Origin: Membranihabitans marinus
GTDB lineage: Bacteria; Bacteroidota; Bacteroidia; Chitinophagales; Saprospiraceae
Assembly: GCF_019802045.1 (NCBI RefSeq)
Contig: NZ_JAHVHU010000006.1
Coordinates: forward strand, 1 to 64,000
Direction: 5' to 3'
Length of the DNA stretch: 64,000 nucleotides
Notes under the pieces: generated by a model
Database searches by the model: none
What the model was told of the DNA's origin: nothing
The model's input: the letters and a program-made list of their open reading frames with translations, nothing else
In this document: positions 19,732 through 27,562 of the stretch, one piece after another
How positions within the stretch are numbered: the stretch's first letter is position 1
Layout: each line of letters opens with the position of its first letter
Program-made: the position numbers and the translations under genes

Positions 19732-20187
19732 ATGAAGTTTTGGAGTGAATTCAAGGAGTTTGCAGTCAAAGGAAACATGCTCGACATGGCAGTTGGCATC
19801 ATCATCGGGGCTGCCTTCAGTAAAATCGTCAATAGTCTGGTTAAATTTGTTTTGACACCGCCGCTTAGTTTTTTGACCAATGGAGTACATCTGGAATCTT
19901 TGCAGTGGATCCTCAGGCCAGCGAAGACGGACGGTTCCGGAGAGGTTGTCAAGGAGGCGTTGATTATTCAGTATGGGATGTTCCTGCAGGCTGCGATCGA
20001 TTTTCTGATCATTGCGATGACCATATTTATCCTGATTAAAATGATCAACAGAATACGTCTCAAATCTGAAGACACGGAAGACAAAACCGTCCCTACCCCG
20101 AAAGACATCCAGCTCTTGACAGAAATACGAAACCTTATGCAAGAACAGACCAATAAGCAGTCTGACACCCCTTCTGAACGTTCTTAA
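19732..20187 (+). CDS. mscL: Large-conductance mechanosensitive channel
   Basis: 151 residues beginning MKFWSEFKEFAVKGNMLDMAVGIIIGAAF, the hallmark MscL N-terminal amphipathic helix and first pore-lining helix. The second membrane helix (GMFLQAAIDFLIIAMTIFILIKMI) lies near residues 82-105, and a charged cytoplasmic bundle (LLTEIRNLMQEQ) ends the protein. Homopentamers open under membrane tension and release solutes during hypo-osmotic shock. The periplasmic loop is of ordinary length. Confidence 0.95.
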   Translation: MKFWSEFKEFAVKGNMLDMAVGIIIGAAFSKIVNSLVKFVLTPPLSFLTNGVHLESLQWILRPAKTDGSGEVVKEALIIQYGMFLQAAIDFLIIAMTIFILIKMINRIRLKSEDTEDKTVPTPKDIQLLTEIRNLMQEQTNKQSDTPSERS

Positions 20188-20468
20188 CCTCAGAAGTTTT
20201 CTGGTTTTTATTGACTTGCTCTAAGGACAGTTAAAAAAAACCGAAACAAGAAACGACTGAATAAATTTGGCGTACAAGCCCGATCAAATTGATCAACCCA
20301 CCTGTGAGCGGCTAGCGAAAAAAATCACTGGCATGTAGTAGTCAAATGTGGTGAATGGACCCGGCTCGGCCCCGAGGACACAATTCATTCTTGTCGTGGT
20401 GTGGGTGGGTATAGGGAACCAAATAGCACAATATTGGTATAAATAAAGCTCCGCTGATCAACGTGCAC

Positions 20469-20490
20469 ACGTTTGACTTTTGCGGGTTAA
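20469..20490. repeat. Solo right end of the palindromic interspersed repeat (copy D)
   Basis: ACGTTTGACTTTTGCGGGTTAA matches the right terminus of the repeats at 31049-31176 and 49124-49257. No left end or central stem is recognisable upstream, so this is probably a decayed or partial copy. Confidence 0.6.
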
Positions 20491-20496
20491 TGTGAC

Positions 20497-20535
20497 AAAA
20501 AAAGGTTCTGTCAGATATTTTGACAGAACCTTTGT
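20497..20535 (-). terminator. Rho-independent terminator of the DUF2911 gene
   Basis: The minus strand reads AGGTTCTGTCA, a short loop, TGACAGAACCT and then a T run. The 11-bp stem is perfect, about 30 nt past the stop codon. Confidence 0.85.
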
Positions 20536-20564
20536 GTTTCAGTTTGAAAAAGTAATCTGCAAAT

Positions 20565-21416
20565 TTATTTATTCAATTTTTCGATGAGTTTTTCATGGAG
20601 CATGACATAATGATCATTTCCCATGGCCTTCGCTGCTGATATTCCTTGTTTCGCCGTTTTCTCTGCTTCATCTTTTTTACCCAACTCAGCTTCGATCTGC
20701 GCTTTGTTGTATATGAACCATGGGAACTTAGCATCGGTCATTTCGACGGCCTTGGAGGCCCATTCGTGCGCTTGTTCAAGATTTTTGCCGGTTGCAAGAT
20801 AATACCCCGATGCGGTGTAATAATCACCACTGGAAGGACCATTCATTACTTGATCGATGCTGGCAAATACTTTTTCATCCGTATTCAGTGAAACCGGTAT
20901 ACTTACCCGGGTATTTTCCCAGCTCAGATCGATGGTAGCGGTATTGTTGCGTATATTCCCAACCCCAATGGTAAAGGTCTCCACCTTATGGGGTAAGGTT
21001 TCAGGTTTGATCTGAATTCGCGCTGCATCATTGCTTTTATCATAGCCATCTGCGCCCGGTAAATTCATAGCATGGCTAAAGATCACCGTCCATTCCTTTT
21101 CACCTGGATATGTAAACAGTGAATAAGTTCCTTTTTTAAGTTGCTTACCACCAATCATAACATCATCGCCAAAAGAAACCTTTGTGGTTGCGTTTGCACC
21201 TGTGCGCCAGAATTGGTCGTACGGTACCAGTTCTCCAAAAATAGTGCGATTTTTTACGCCCGGACGGGAATACGTAATCTCAATGTCTGTCAATCCAACA
21301 TCTTGTTTAAGTGTAGCTGTGGGACTTGCGGAAGGGGCCTGAACCTGTGCTGTCAAAGGATGTGCAGTGAATATACAAATACACGTCATTAACATTAAAT
21401 AAAATAAATTTTTCAT
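20565..21416 (-). CDS. DUF2911 domain protein, secreted
   Basis: 283 residues. A signal peptide (to about residue 23, ending LTAQ) is followed by the DUF2911 domain: SASPTATLKQDVG, ITYSRPGVKNRTIFGELVPY, WRTGANATTKVSF and LKKGTYSLFTYPGEKEWTVIF. The C-terminal 90 residues form short helical, TPR-like repeats (ASKAVEMTDAKFPWFIYNKAQ; AQIEAELGKKDEAEKTAKQG). DUF2911 proteins are common in Bacteroidota and have no established biochemical role; periplasmic or outer-membrane-facing location is inferred from the signal peptide. It lies 17 nt downstream of the membrane coiled-coil gene on the same strand, so the pair is probably an operon. Confidence 0.9.
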   Translation of the reverse strand: MKNLFYLMLMTCICIFTAHPLTAQVQAPSASPTATLKQDVGLTDIEITYSRPGVKNRTIFGELVPYDQFWRTGANATTKVSFGDDVMIGGKQLKKGTYSLFTYPGEKEWTVIFSHAMNLPGADGYDKSNDAARIQIKPETLPHKVETFTIGVGNIRNNTATIDLSWENTRVSIPVSLNTDEKVFASIDQVMNGPSSGDYYTASGYYLATGKNLEQAHEWASKAVEMTDAKFPWFIYNKAQIEAELGKKDEAEKTAKQGISAAKAMGNDHYVMLHEKLIEKLNK

Positions 21417-21433
21417 AGTACTATATTATTGTT

Positions 21434-22453
21434 TTAATCAAAAAATGAATCGTATTGGTTTTTATGATTTTCCTCACGAACTGGTTTTTTAACGGGTTCA
21501 TTTAAATCCAGCGTTTCATCATCACCACTGTTGATAAGTAAATGCTCTTTCTCGCTCCCCAAGAGCAGGGAGTCAGAATCCTGCTCCCATTTTTCCAATA
21601 ATTGCAAGCCTTTTTCCTCGAAAACCCCGTTTTGGATATCGATGGAGTTCATGAAGTCTTCAGACATCACCATAAACTCTTCCATTTCACCGACTTTTTG
21701 ACTGACATCGTCCGCTACCGCTTCGAGTGCCCGATCAAACATTTCTTTCTTATCACCATCTCCTTTGACTACATCCATAGCAGATTTCATAGCAGTATGA
21801 CTGGCAAGAATTGCTTTCCGTTCCTGTTCTTTCAGGAAAACCTGATCTTTGATATCTTCGAGTAAGATTTCTGAATTCTCATACATGCGTCGGAGTACTC
21901 TGTAAAGGATTTCCATCCGGTTATACATTTCTTCCAGCCGCTTATTCGACTCCTTTAATCGCCCCGCTTTACGGGATTTGAGAATCATGACATTCCGTTT
22001 TTCTCTTTGTCGGGCTGCACTGGCTTCTTCGATGTTTGCTTTAATACTCTTTTGATTGTTGTAAATTATTTCCTGCAATTGATGCATTTGTCCGCGGAGC
22101 TGAGCGATCTGCCGATGCATCTTTTTGACATTCCCTTTGAGATCATCGATGTACGTTTTCAACACGGAAATCGGATCAATTTTCACAAACAAACTCGTGA
22201 TCCAACGCATGGATTTTTTGTAAAAATACCATATGAGGTTTCTCATCTTGGGATCCAGAACCATAAAAAGGATTACACCCAAAACCATAAGTAATGCCGC
22301 CAAACCGATGCCTGTAGAAAATAAACTTACGAGAACCGGCAAAGCAGTATAAATTCCCAGTATCACACCACCAGTCAGGAGTGCCAACACCAATGCACCA
22401 GTCCGACCCTCAGGCCGTTGCCAAAATGTTCTTGTCGATTTTATATCTGCCAT
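21434..22453 (-). CDS. Membrane protein with long coiled coil (PspA-like organisation)
   Basis: 339 residues. Two adjacent hydrophobic helices (about 18-44 and 46-66) are followed by a long charged helical region (about 90-300) with heptad character, e.g. DPISVLKTYIDDLKGNVKK and RLEEMYNRMEILYRVLRR. The register from DPISVLKTYIDDL onwards resembles PspA/IM30 family helices, but PspA has no N-terminal membrane hairpin, so this is an analogy. The tail is acidic and disordered. I infer a cytoplasmic scaffold tethered to the inner membrane; the function is unknown. It is likely cotranscribed with the DUF2911 gene, 17 nt downstream. Confidence 0.75.
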   Translation of the reverse strand: MADIKSTRTFWQRPEGRTGALVLALLTGGVILGIYTALPVLVSLFSTGIGLAALLMVLGVILFMVLDPKMRNLIWYFYKKSMRWITSLFVKIDPISVLKTYIDDLKGNVKKMHRQIAQLRGQMHQLQEIIYNNQKSIKANIEEASAARQREKRNVMILKSRKAGRLKESNKRLEEMYNRMEILYRVLRRMYENSEILLEDIKDQVFLKEQERKAILASHTAMKSAMDVVKGDGDKKEMFDRALEAVADDVSQKVGEMEEFMVMSEDFMNSIDIQNGVFEEKGLQLLEKWEQDSDSLLLGSEKEHLLINSGDDETLDLNEPVKKPVREENHKNQYDSFFD

Positions 22454-22508
22454 TTATTAAATTGATTCGTACATCGAGTATCACACGGAATATACCGGTT
22501 TAACAATG

Positions 22509-22516
22509 CAAATTTA
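22509..22516 (-). promoter_or_regulatory. Putative promoter minus-7 box of the coiled-coil gene
   Basis: The minus strand reads TAAATTTG, matching TAnnTTTG, 56 nt upstream of the start codon. No matching minus-33 TTTG is seen. Confidence 0.4.
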
Positions 22517-22762
22517 ACTAAAAAACCGCTTATAAGATAAATTCCACCCCCGGGATCTGACTCATAAGAAAACTGAAGAGCTGCAGGTTCAGTAATTCTC
22601 CAAATCACCTACCCCGCAAAACACCCCAGGTTGAGTTTTGTTTTTGCACTACGGCCGGTGGAAAGCTGCAAAACAATAGAATATATTCTCGGTATGTCGA
22701 CCCAATATATTGGGATTATATCTTCTTTATCGTTAACTTTAGCACTTTCTAAAAACCCCTGC

Positions 22763-24784
22763 ATGAAGAGAATTAATTTGTGGAAACATTTAAAGAGAAC
22801 TACGTGTCCGCCACTACTTTTATTGTTGTTATTCAACCTATTGACTAACGTAGGTCTAGTTCATTCACAAAACAGCCCAGATCTCAATCACCTGGATAAT
22901 ATTTCCACAGAAATCCCGCCAACAGATTCTGCTGCACAATCTCTAAAATCAATGGAAGCAGAATTGATAGGAGCCGGAGACACCCTCCTGGCTTTTACAA
23001 ACTACATCCAGTGGACCAGGTATCTGATAGATCGGGGGAACTATCGGTTATGGGGTTCGGATCTGGATCCATACAAGACCTATGCAGAGGATCATCCGGC
23101 GTTCAGAGAACACCATCTGTATAAGTTTGTCCTTGGCTTGAATCATATCGCGGAAGGTCGTCCACGGCAGGCAGTCCGGCATCTGTTGGACATCGAAAAC
23201 AACATCTCGTCGGAAGACCTCTTGTTCCTGGAAGCGGTTTATTTTGATCTATACACCGGTTTCCTTGCCTTGACTGATTATCAGGGTGCAGCCGAATATG
23301 CTCTGAAGCTGTTAGAGCAAGCCCAACAAGAAAAAGACAAACCCGGTGAGCTAGCCGCCCGATTGATGGTAGCCACGACTTTTGCCAAACAAGGTCGGTT
23401 TGAAGAAACGAGCCGGCAGCGAAATCAAGCGGCACAGTTGGCCCGGGAAACCGGAGAATATGGCCAGTTGATTTTTATTTATGCCAACAATGCGATCGAC
23501 GAACGAAAACAAAAAAATTACGACGCTTCATTTCAGTATTACAACGATGCTCTGGTTACGATTGACACGAATTCGACATTCCATAAAGCCGACCTACTAT
23601 TCTACCAGGTGTTTGTTCATGCCAACAAACTTACACTATTCAACGATGTCGGGATGACTGACAGTACCATTCGAAGCGGGCCCGCGATCCTAGACAGCCT
23701 GGAGAGTTATGGCGCTACCGCATCCATTATCGATGCTCACATACAGATCGGGCGAGCTTTTTTATTGGAAGGTAAAACCGAACAAGCCCTATATTATCTT
23801 GAAAAAGCAAAAAATAAGCTTGAGGGATCGGGACGTGACCAGATGATTATCGAAGTGAATAGCCTATTGGCAGATGTCTACAAAACAACTGGGTTCTATC
23901 AAAAAGCGGCTGAAGCGCTATCCGATCAGATTCGCGTCCAAAACCAGGTCGATTCGATCAACAATGCACAACTTATTAACTCCCTACAGATGAGGTACGA
24001 AAGCGACCGACAACAAGCTGTCATCGAACAAAAAGAACTTGAAGTGCAGCAGGGCATCCGGGAAAGAAAAGCCAACATGCGGATTTTCTTAGTCAGCATA
24101 ATTGGTCTTTCTCTGATCGGTTTTTCAATATTTCAATGGAAGCATCGGCTGCAGTTAAAGCGAGAAAAGAATCTTGAAATCAAATACAATCAACAATTAA
24201 TCCAATTTCAGGAAGACGAGAATCGTCGCATCTCCAAAGAATTGCATGATGGCATCGGTCAAAGCCTTATGTTGATCAAAAACAAAGTTCAACTTAATCA
24301 CGATGGTATCACAGCGCAAATGGTAGGAGACACACTGGAAGAAGTCCGGACAATCAGCCGGGCATTGCACCCGTTCACACTGCAAAAACTGGGATTAACA
24401 GCGGCCTTACAAAAACTCATTGGAGACTTTGACACCAACACGGATATATTCGTAGATACTGCCATCGAAGATATTGATCAGCACTATACCAATCAGTCCG
24501 CGTTGAACATCTTTCGAATTGCTCAGGAATGTCTGAACAACATCTTAAAACACAGCCAGGCCAAAGCTGTTGAATTTAGAGTCCGGAAACATACAAAGCA
24601 TGCCGAGTTATATATAAAGGACAATGGACGTGGATTTGACGTCTCAGAAAATTTTAATACGGTATCGAGTCTTGGCTTGAAAACCTTACGCGAACGAACC
24701 CGATTTCTGAAGGGACAGCTCAATATTCATTCAGAAAAGGGAGCAGGCACAAAAATCACACTAAAAATTCCCTACGATGACTGA
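22763..24784 (+). CDS. TPR-type sensor histidine kinase (HisKA_3)
   Basis: 673 residues from ATG 22763, chosen because it directly precedes a signal sequence (leucine run ending GLVHSQ); longer in-frame starts add an implausible leader. Residues about 30-410 are tetratricopeptide-like helical repeats (for example EQALYYLEKAKNKLEG) and are presumably periplasmic. One membrane helix lies near 438-458. The dimerisation domain follows, with phospho-acceptor His495 in RRISKELHDGIGQSLMLIKN. A GHKL ATPase domain ends the protein (N-box QECLNNILKHSQ, G1 DNGRGFD, G2 GLKTLRERTRFL, GAGTKITLKIP). The kinase passes phosphate to the response regulator encoded next, with an 8-nt overlap. The signal sensed is unknown. 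Confidence 0.93.
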   Translation: MKRINLWKHLKRTTCPPLLLLLLFNLLTNVGLVHSQNSPDLNHLDNISTEIPPTDSAAQSLKSMEAELIGAGDTLLAFTNYIQWTRYLIDRGNYRLWGSDLDPYKTYAEDHPAFREHHLYKFVLGLNHIAEGRPRQAVRHLLDIENNISSEDLLFLEAVYFDLYTGFLALTDYQGAAEYALKLLEQAQQEKDKPGELAARLMVATTFAKQGRFEETSRQRNQAAQLARETGEYGQLIFIYANNAIDERKQKNYDASFQYYNDALVTIDTNSTFHKADLLFYQVFVHANKLTLFNDVGMTDSTIRSGPAILDSLESYGATASIIDAHIQIGRAFLLEGKTEQALYYLEKAKNKLEGSGRDQMIIEVNSLLADVYKTTGFYQKAAEALSDQIRVQNQVDSINNAQLINSLQMRYESDRQQAVIEQKELEVQQGIRERKANMRIFLVSIIGLSLIGFSIFQWKHRLQLKREKNLEIKYNQQLIQFQEDENRRISKELHDGIGQSLMLIKNKVQLNHDGITAQMVGDTLEEVRTISRALHPFTLQKLGLTAALQKLIGDFDTNTDIFVDTAIEDIDQHYTNQSALNIFRIAQECLNNILKHSQAKAVEFRVRKHTKHAELYIKDNGRGFDVSENFNTVSSLGLKTLRERTRFLKGQLNIHSEKGAGTKITLKIPYDD

Positions 24785-25403
24785 TCCCAAAATTTTAATC
24801 GCAGACGACCACCCGCTCTTCCTTAGAGGAATTGCAGATTTTCTTCATCAACTTCAATACCACAACCTGATACTGGCACCAGATGGACTGTCTGCTTTAC
24901 AGCAAATTATCGATCATAAACCTGAGGTAGCTATTCTGGATATTGAAATGCCCTATCTCACAGGACTTGAAGTGGCTCAAAAAATTGGAGAAAAAAGATT
25001 ACCTACACGCTTTATTATTCTTTCATATCAGGAGGATCAGATGATCATCCGGATGGCAGATAAGCTCCATGTGTCGGGCTATCTTCTAAAAGAGGACTCC
25101 ATGGCTGAACTTCAAGACTGCCTGAAGAATGTATTGGAAGGAAAAACTTACTTTAGTTCCAAAATCGCACAAAATCACACGATTAAAGGACACCCTTCAC
25201 CCATCCAAGAATTGACACCTACAGAAAAAAAGATCCTGAAAATGATAGCCAATGATCTGACCAGCCGGGCCATTGCTGAAAATTACGGCGTGTCCGTGCG
25301 TACGGTTGAAAAACACCGGAGTAATATCATAGAAAAACTGGCTTTACCTACTTCGCCGACTTCCCTCATAACCTGGGCAAAAAAAAACAGTCAATATCTG
25401 TAA
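24777..25403 (+). CDS. NarL/LuxR-family response regulator
   Basis: 208 residues. The receiver domain has the acidic pair in LIADDHPLFLRGI, phospho-acceptor Asp55 in VAILDIEMPYLTG, a serine at the Thr/Ser site (ILSYQED) and Lys in YLLKEDS. The DNA-binding domain is a LuxR-type HTH (LTPTEKKILKMIANDLTSRA, then GVSVRTVEKHRSNII). It is translationally coupled to the upstream kinase (8-nt overlap), so the two form a two-component pair. Targets are unknown; a cluster of ACGTA motifs and a small RNA candidate lie just downstream. Confidence 0.95.
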   Translation: MTDPKILIADDHPLFLRGIADFLHQLQYHNLILAPDGLSALQQIIDHKPEVAILDIEMPYLTGLEVAQKIGEKRLPTRFIILSYQEDQMIIRMADKLHVSGYLLKEDSMAELQDCLKNVLEGKTYFSSKIAQNHTIKGHPSPIQELTPTEKKILKMIANDLTSRAIAENYGVSVRTVEKHRSNIIEKLALPTSPTSLITWAKKNSQYL

Positions 25404-25440
25404 ATATAATCGCCGGGATCAAGCAAAATCAGGGTCATAT

Positions 25441-25477
25441 ACGTAGAACCACGTAGATAATTGCGTACCAACACGTA
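25441..25477. promoter_or_regulatory. Cluster of four (A)CGTA motifs
   Basis: ACGTA starts at 25441, 25451 and 25473, with CGTA at 25464, in a 37-nt window between the response-regulator gene and the downstream small RNA. The near 10-nt steps suggest binding on one face of the helix by a dimeric regulator. No protein is assigned. Confidence 0.3.
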
Positions 25478-25559
25478 TTGTTTGAAATCTTACCTTAAAG
25501 TACATTTGACCTATATTCGATTTTAAATTTTCAAATTTCCCTGAAGTTAAACCCCATAG

Positions 25560-25567
25560 TAACTTTG
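25560..25567 (+). promoter_or_regulatory. Putative minus-7 box of the second small RNA
   Basis: TAACTTTG matches TAnnTTTG; the minus-33 position reads only TTTC. A second candidate (TTTG at 25481-25484 and TACATTTG at 25501-25508, 16 nt apart) lies upstream. Confidence 0.5.
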
Positions 25568-25573
25568 CCGAAA

Positions 25574-25672
25574 AGAGGATTTAAAATCACTGACGTGGGA
25601 TATCACATCAGCAATAGTTAAGTTAGGTATTGCCAGATGCTTTCTGTTTGTGATCAGAAAGCATCTTTTTTT
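25574..25672 (+). ncRNA. Candidate small RNA with three tandem hairpins
   Basis: A predicted transcript of about 100 nt with three successive stems: CTGACGTG/CACATCAG (one mismatch) at about 25590-25611, GCAATA/TATTGC at about 25611-25633, and the terminator stem at 25635-25664. It lies on the plus strand between a response-regulator gene and ssrA, with its own promoter-like box. No open frame of note is present. The layout does not fit 6S RNA, whose fold is one long interrupted rod. Not matched to a named family. Confidence 0.55.
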
Positions 25673-25673
25673 T
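25635..25673 (+). terminator. Rho-independent terminator of the second small RNA
   Basis: GATGCTTTCTG, an 8-nt loop, CAGAAAGCATC, then a run of T residues: a perfect 11-bp stem. Confidence 0.9.
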
Positions 25674-25760
25674 TAACAATCCCCGCTGGGCTTACTGGGG
25701 ACTTCAGAGATTTTTTGTGCATAAAGCATCATTTCAGAAGCATTGCACTAATAAAAATTT

Positions 25761-25768
25761 ATCTTTGC
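25761..25768 (+). promoter_or_regulatory. Putative ssrA promoter minus-7 box
   Basis: TATCTTTG followed by CGC, a common Bacteroidota minus-7 context, 57 nt before the mature tmRNA 5' end. The primary transcript would carry a leader of about 50 nt removed by RNase P. Confidence 0.6.
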
Positions 25769-25824
25769 GCCGAACTATTTTAAAATCCTGTCGTTATAGG
25801 GATTGACAACGTTCTTTAACTTAT

Positions 25825-26200
25825 GGGGCTGATTTGGATTCGACAGGGAAGATTTCTGGTCAGTAAGCATGTCGGAGCATCTTGATTTACTCCGTTAACA
25901 AATAATCTTGAAACCAATTTAACTGGCAATAATAACTTTGCCCTTGCAGCCTAATTTTAGAAATTAGAGATGCATGTGTGCCTCTGGCTTGATGCCTGAT
26001 ACAAAGTCGGACGCACATCATAAACATTCAGGCTTAAGTTCCGGACTTGTTCCGATCCGGAACTGACATTTAAGGAAATAAGGAATTGGACAGGTCCTTT
26101 GCAGAACCGGTTCTTTTCCCGACAACTCAATCTGTAAATAAGCATGTAGAAAGCTGATGAGTGCTTTGACTGGACCCGGGTTCGACCCCCGGCAGCTCCA
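25825..26200 (+). ncRNA. ssrA: tmRNA (transfer-messenger RNA)
   Basis: tmRNA frees ribosomes stalled on broken messages and tags the nascent peptide for proteolysis. The 5' end GGGGCTGATTTGGATTCGAC is the conserved one-piece tmRNA start and pairs with the 3' acceptor strand CAGCTCC. The T-arm GGGTTCGACCCCC lies near the 3' end. The tag frame ends GNNNFALAA followed by TAA (stop near 25953); the exact resume codon, upstream at about AATAATCTTGAA, is not certain. The 3' CCA is not encoded in full (CCA then C, then a T run). A T-rich run follows at 26203. The last bases of ssrA are a common integration site, and the following 3.5 kb is AT-rich. Confidence 0.97.
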
Positions 26201-26548
26201 CTTTTTTTATTCTCATATCTTGATTTCCCCCGACATAGCTACGCTTTGCCTGTATCTTGATTATCATACTTTCCTGTGAATTGCTTTAATAACACATTTA
26301 TACGTATCTGATTCGTATCTTCTTTTCGAAACTGGTACGAATGATCAAAAATGTTCTACTGAAATCCAAGTTAGATAAAACCTGCAACCTACTTGTCATT
26401 TACGTTTCGCTCCAATCTAAAAAGTAATACTATATCTAGAATACTGAACTGTTCATCATTCAGAGCTAAAAAGTGTTACCCGTGGGAGCTTAGGCAACAT
26501 AATGAACGGGCCGATGTAGCAGATAAGGTTCTCGGTCAATATTTCCAA
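26201..26548. other. AT-rich intergenic region downstream of ssrA
   Basis: No supported gene. A plus-strand frame at 26393-26590 (65 codons) has no domain and is probably chance. I searched for a duplicated ssrA 3' end here and as far as 30 kb and did not find one. Confidence 0.5.
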
Positions 26549-26713
26549 CTAGTACTCTTTGTAATCTATCTTGAGAATCCAATATTTTAAACCTAAGAAT
26601 CTTAGCGTTGCTTTGTCTAAGTACTCTCCGACACCTTCAAGTATCTGAAACCATGATTCTTTAATTATGGCATTGTTGTTTCGAGGATTTGTAAGTATTG
26701 CAAATTTTTCCAT
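26549..26713 (-). CDS. Small hypothetical protein (54 aa)
   Basis: A 54-codon frame, MEKFAILTNPRNNNAIIKES at the N-terminus and ending LKIDYKEY, lies on the same strand as the K+ channel and its partner and starts 40 nt after the partner's stop. Composition is protein-like (hydrophobic and aromatic residues in the middle, WFQILEGVGEYLDKA). No known family is recognised and no clear ribosome-binding site is seen. It could be a third gene of the channel cassette or a remnant of a longer gene. Confidence 0.35.
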   Translation of the reverse strand: MEKFAILTNPRNNNAIIKESWFQILEGVGEYLDKATLRFLGLKYWILKIDYKEY

Positions 26714-26753
26714 TTTGACTTTTTATGATTTTATTAGAATTGATTGTATAATT

Positions 26754-27560
26754 CTATTCTGGCAATAAATCCTTAAAAGTTTCCGATCGACGCTTTTCAA
26801 ACGTACACATTTTCATATAATACATCTTATTTTCATCCAATTCAGATTGAAGATCCCTATGAGATTTAAAACCTTTATATGCGGGTATAAGATATAGGGC
26901 CAAAAGATAGGGCGATACATAAATAGCCAAGCAGATAATAATTCCATTTAGAAGGAAAAAATTAAACCAGTTAAACTCACCGTTCAACGAATAATCTTCT
27001 AACCAAACTGTGCTCAACATCATGTGCTTACCAAAATCAGGAGGTTCAGGTGTCTCAATCGCTTTAGAATGGTAGTACACAGACATTTCTTCCGCTCCTT
27101 CAATCGCAGTTGTCATAACCTCTCTAAATAAGGTATTAACATTTACGATGATTTTTTCGACCTTATCTAATTCGTTTTTGTTCTTATCTTCATCCAACTC
27201 TAGAACATCGACTACATCTTCTACTTTGTGTTTGAATTTCATCATGGAGTTTAGCAATATCTCCGTTTCTGAATTATCTAAATAATCATCTTGAATAAAT
27301 TCCTTTGCTTCGTTTTTAAGTGCTGTATATGCCCCAACCAATTTATTGACTAACGTTGGGGGGCGAAAACTTGTCTGAAAAGACACAGCTTTGTCAAATT
27401 CAGATTTTTTCACTCTTTTCTGTCGAGGACTAGAACGAGTAGAAGGAGAAGCGGAAGAGTTCCGAATTGGAATAGAATGGGCGTCTTTAAAGATTTGGTT
27501 GCTGACCACTCTTCCCATGTCTCTACCTACCTGATTAATGGCACTACGAATCAAACTCAT
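26754..27560 (-). CDS. Hypothetical membrane protein, partner of the K+ channel
   Basis: Read from ATG 27560 (MSLIRSAINQVGRDMGRVVS), which follows the channel stop codon after only two bases; an in-frame ATG at 27593 would instead overlap the channel by 31 nt. The 268-residue protein has a basic, Ser/Arg-rich N-terminal third (SPSTRSSPRQKRVKK), a helical acidic middle (EVDVLELDEDKNKNE-like region), and a hydrophobic hairpin near residues 195-230 (FFLLNGIIICLAIYVSPYLL and LALYLIPAYKGF). No family is recognised. Tight coupling to the channel suggests an accessory or regulatory subunit; this is inference. Confidence 0.65.
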   Translation of the reverse strand: MSLIRSAINQVGRDMGRVVSNQIFKDAHSIPIRNSSASPSTRSSPRQKRVKKSEFDKAVSFQTSFRPPTLVNKLVGAYTALKNEAKEFIQDDYLDNSETEILLNSMMKFKHKVEDVVDVLELDEDKNKNELDKVEKIIVNVNTLFREVMTTAIEGAEEMSVYYHSKAIETPEPPDFGKHMMLSTVWLEDYSLNGEFNWFNFFLLNGIIICLAIYVSPYLLALYLIPAYKGFKSHRDLQSELDENKMYYMKMCTFEKRRSETFKDLLPE

Positions 27561-27562
27561 AT

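Larger units (their letters stand above)
20188..20564. other. Convergent intergenic region between mscL and the DUF2911 gene
   Basis: Positions 20188-20468 hold no gene or clear structure that I can recognise. The right part holds a solo end of the palindromic repeat (20469-20490) and a terminator (20497-20535), listed separately. Confidence 0.55.

Noticed and set aside
20188-20460. GC-rich stretch with CGGCTCGGCCCCGAG considered as an RNA gene
   Set aside because: No promoter box, no consistent fold and no match to RNase P, 4.5S or 6S RNA landmarks.
26393-26590. 65-codon frame on the plus strand downstream of ssrA
   Set aside because: No domain, and it overlaps the better-supported minus-strand small frame at 26549-26713.
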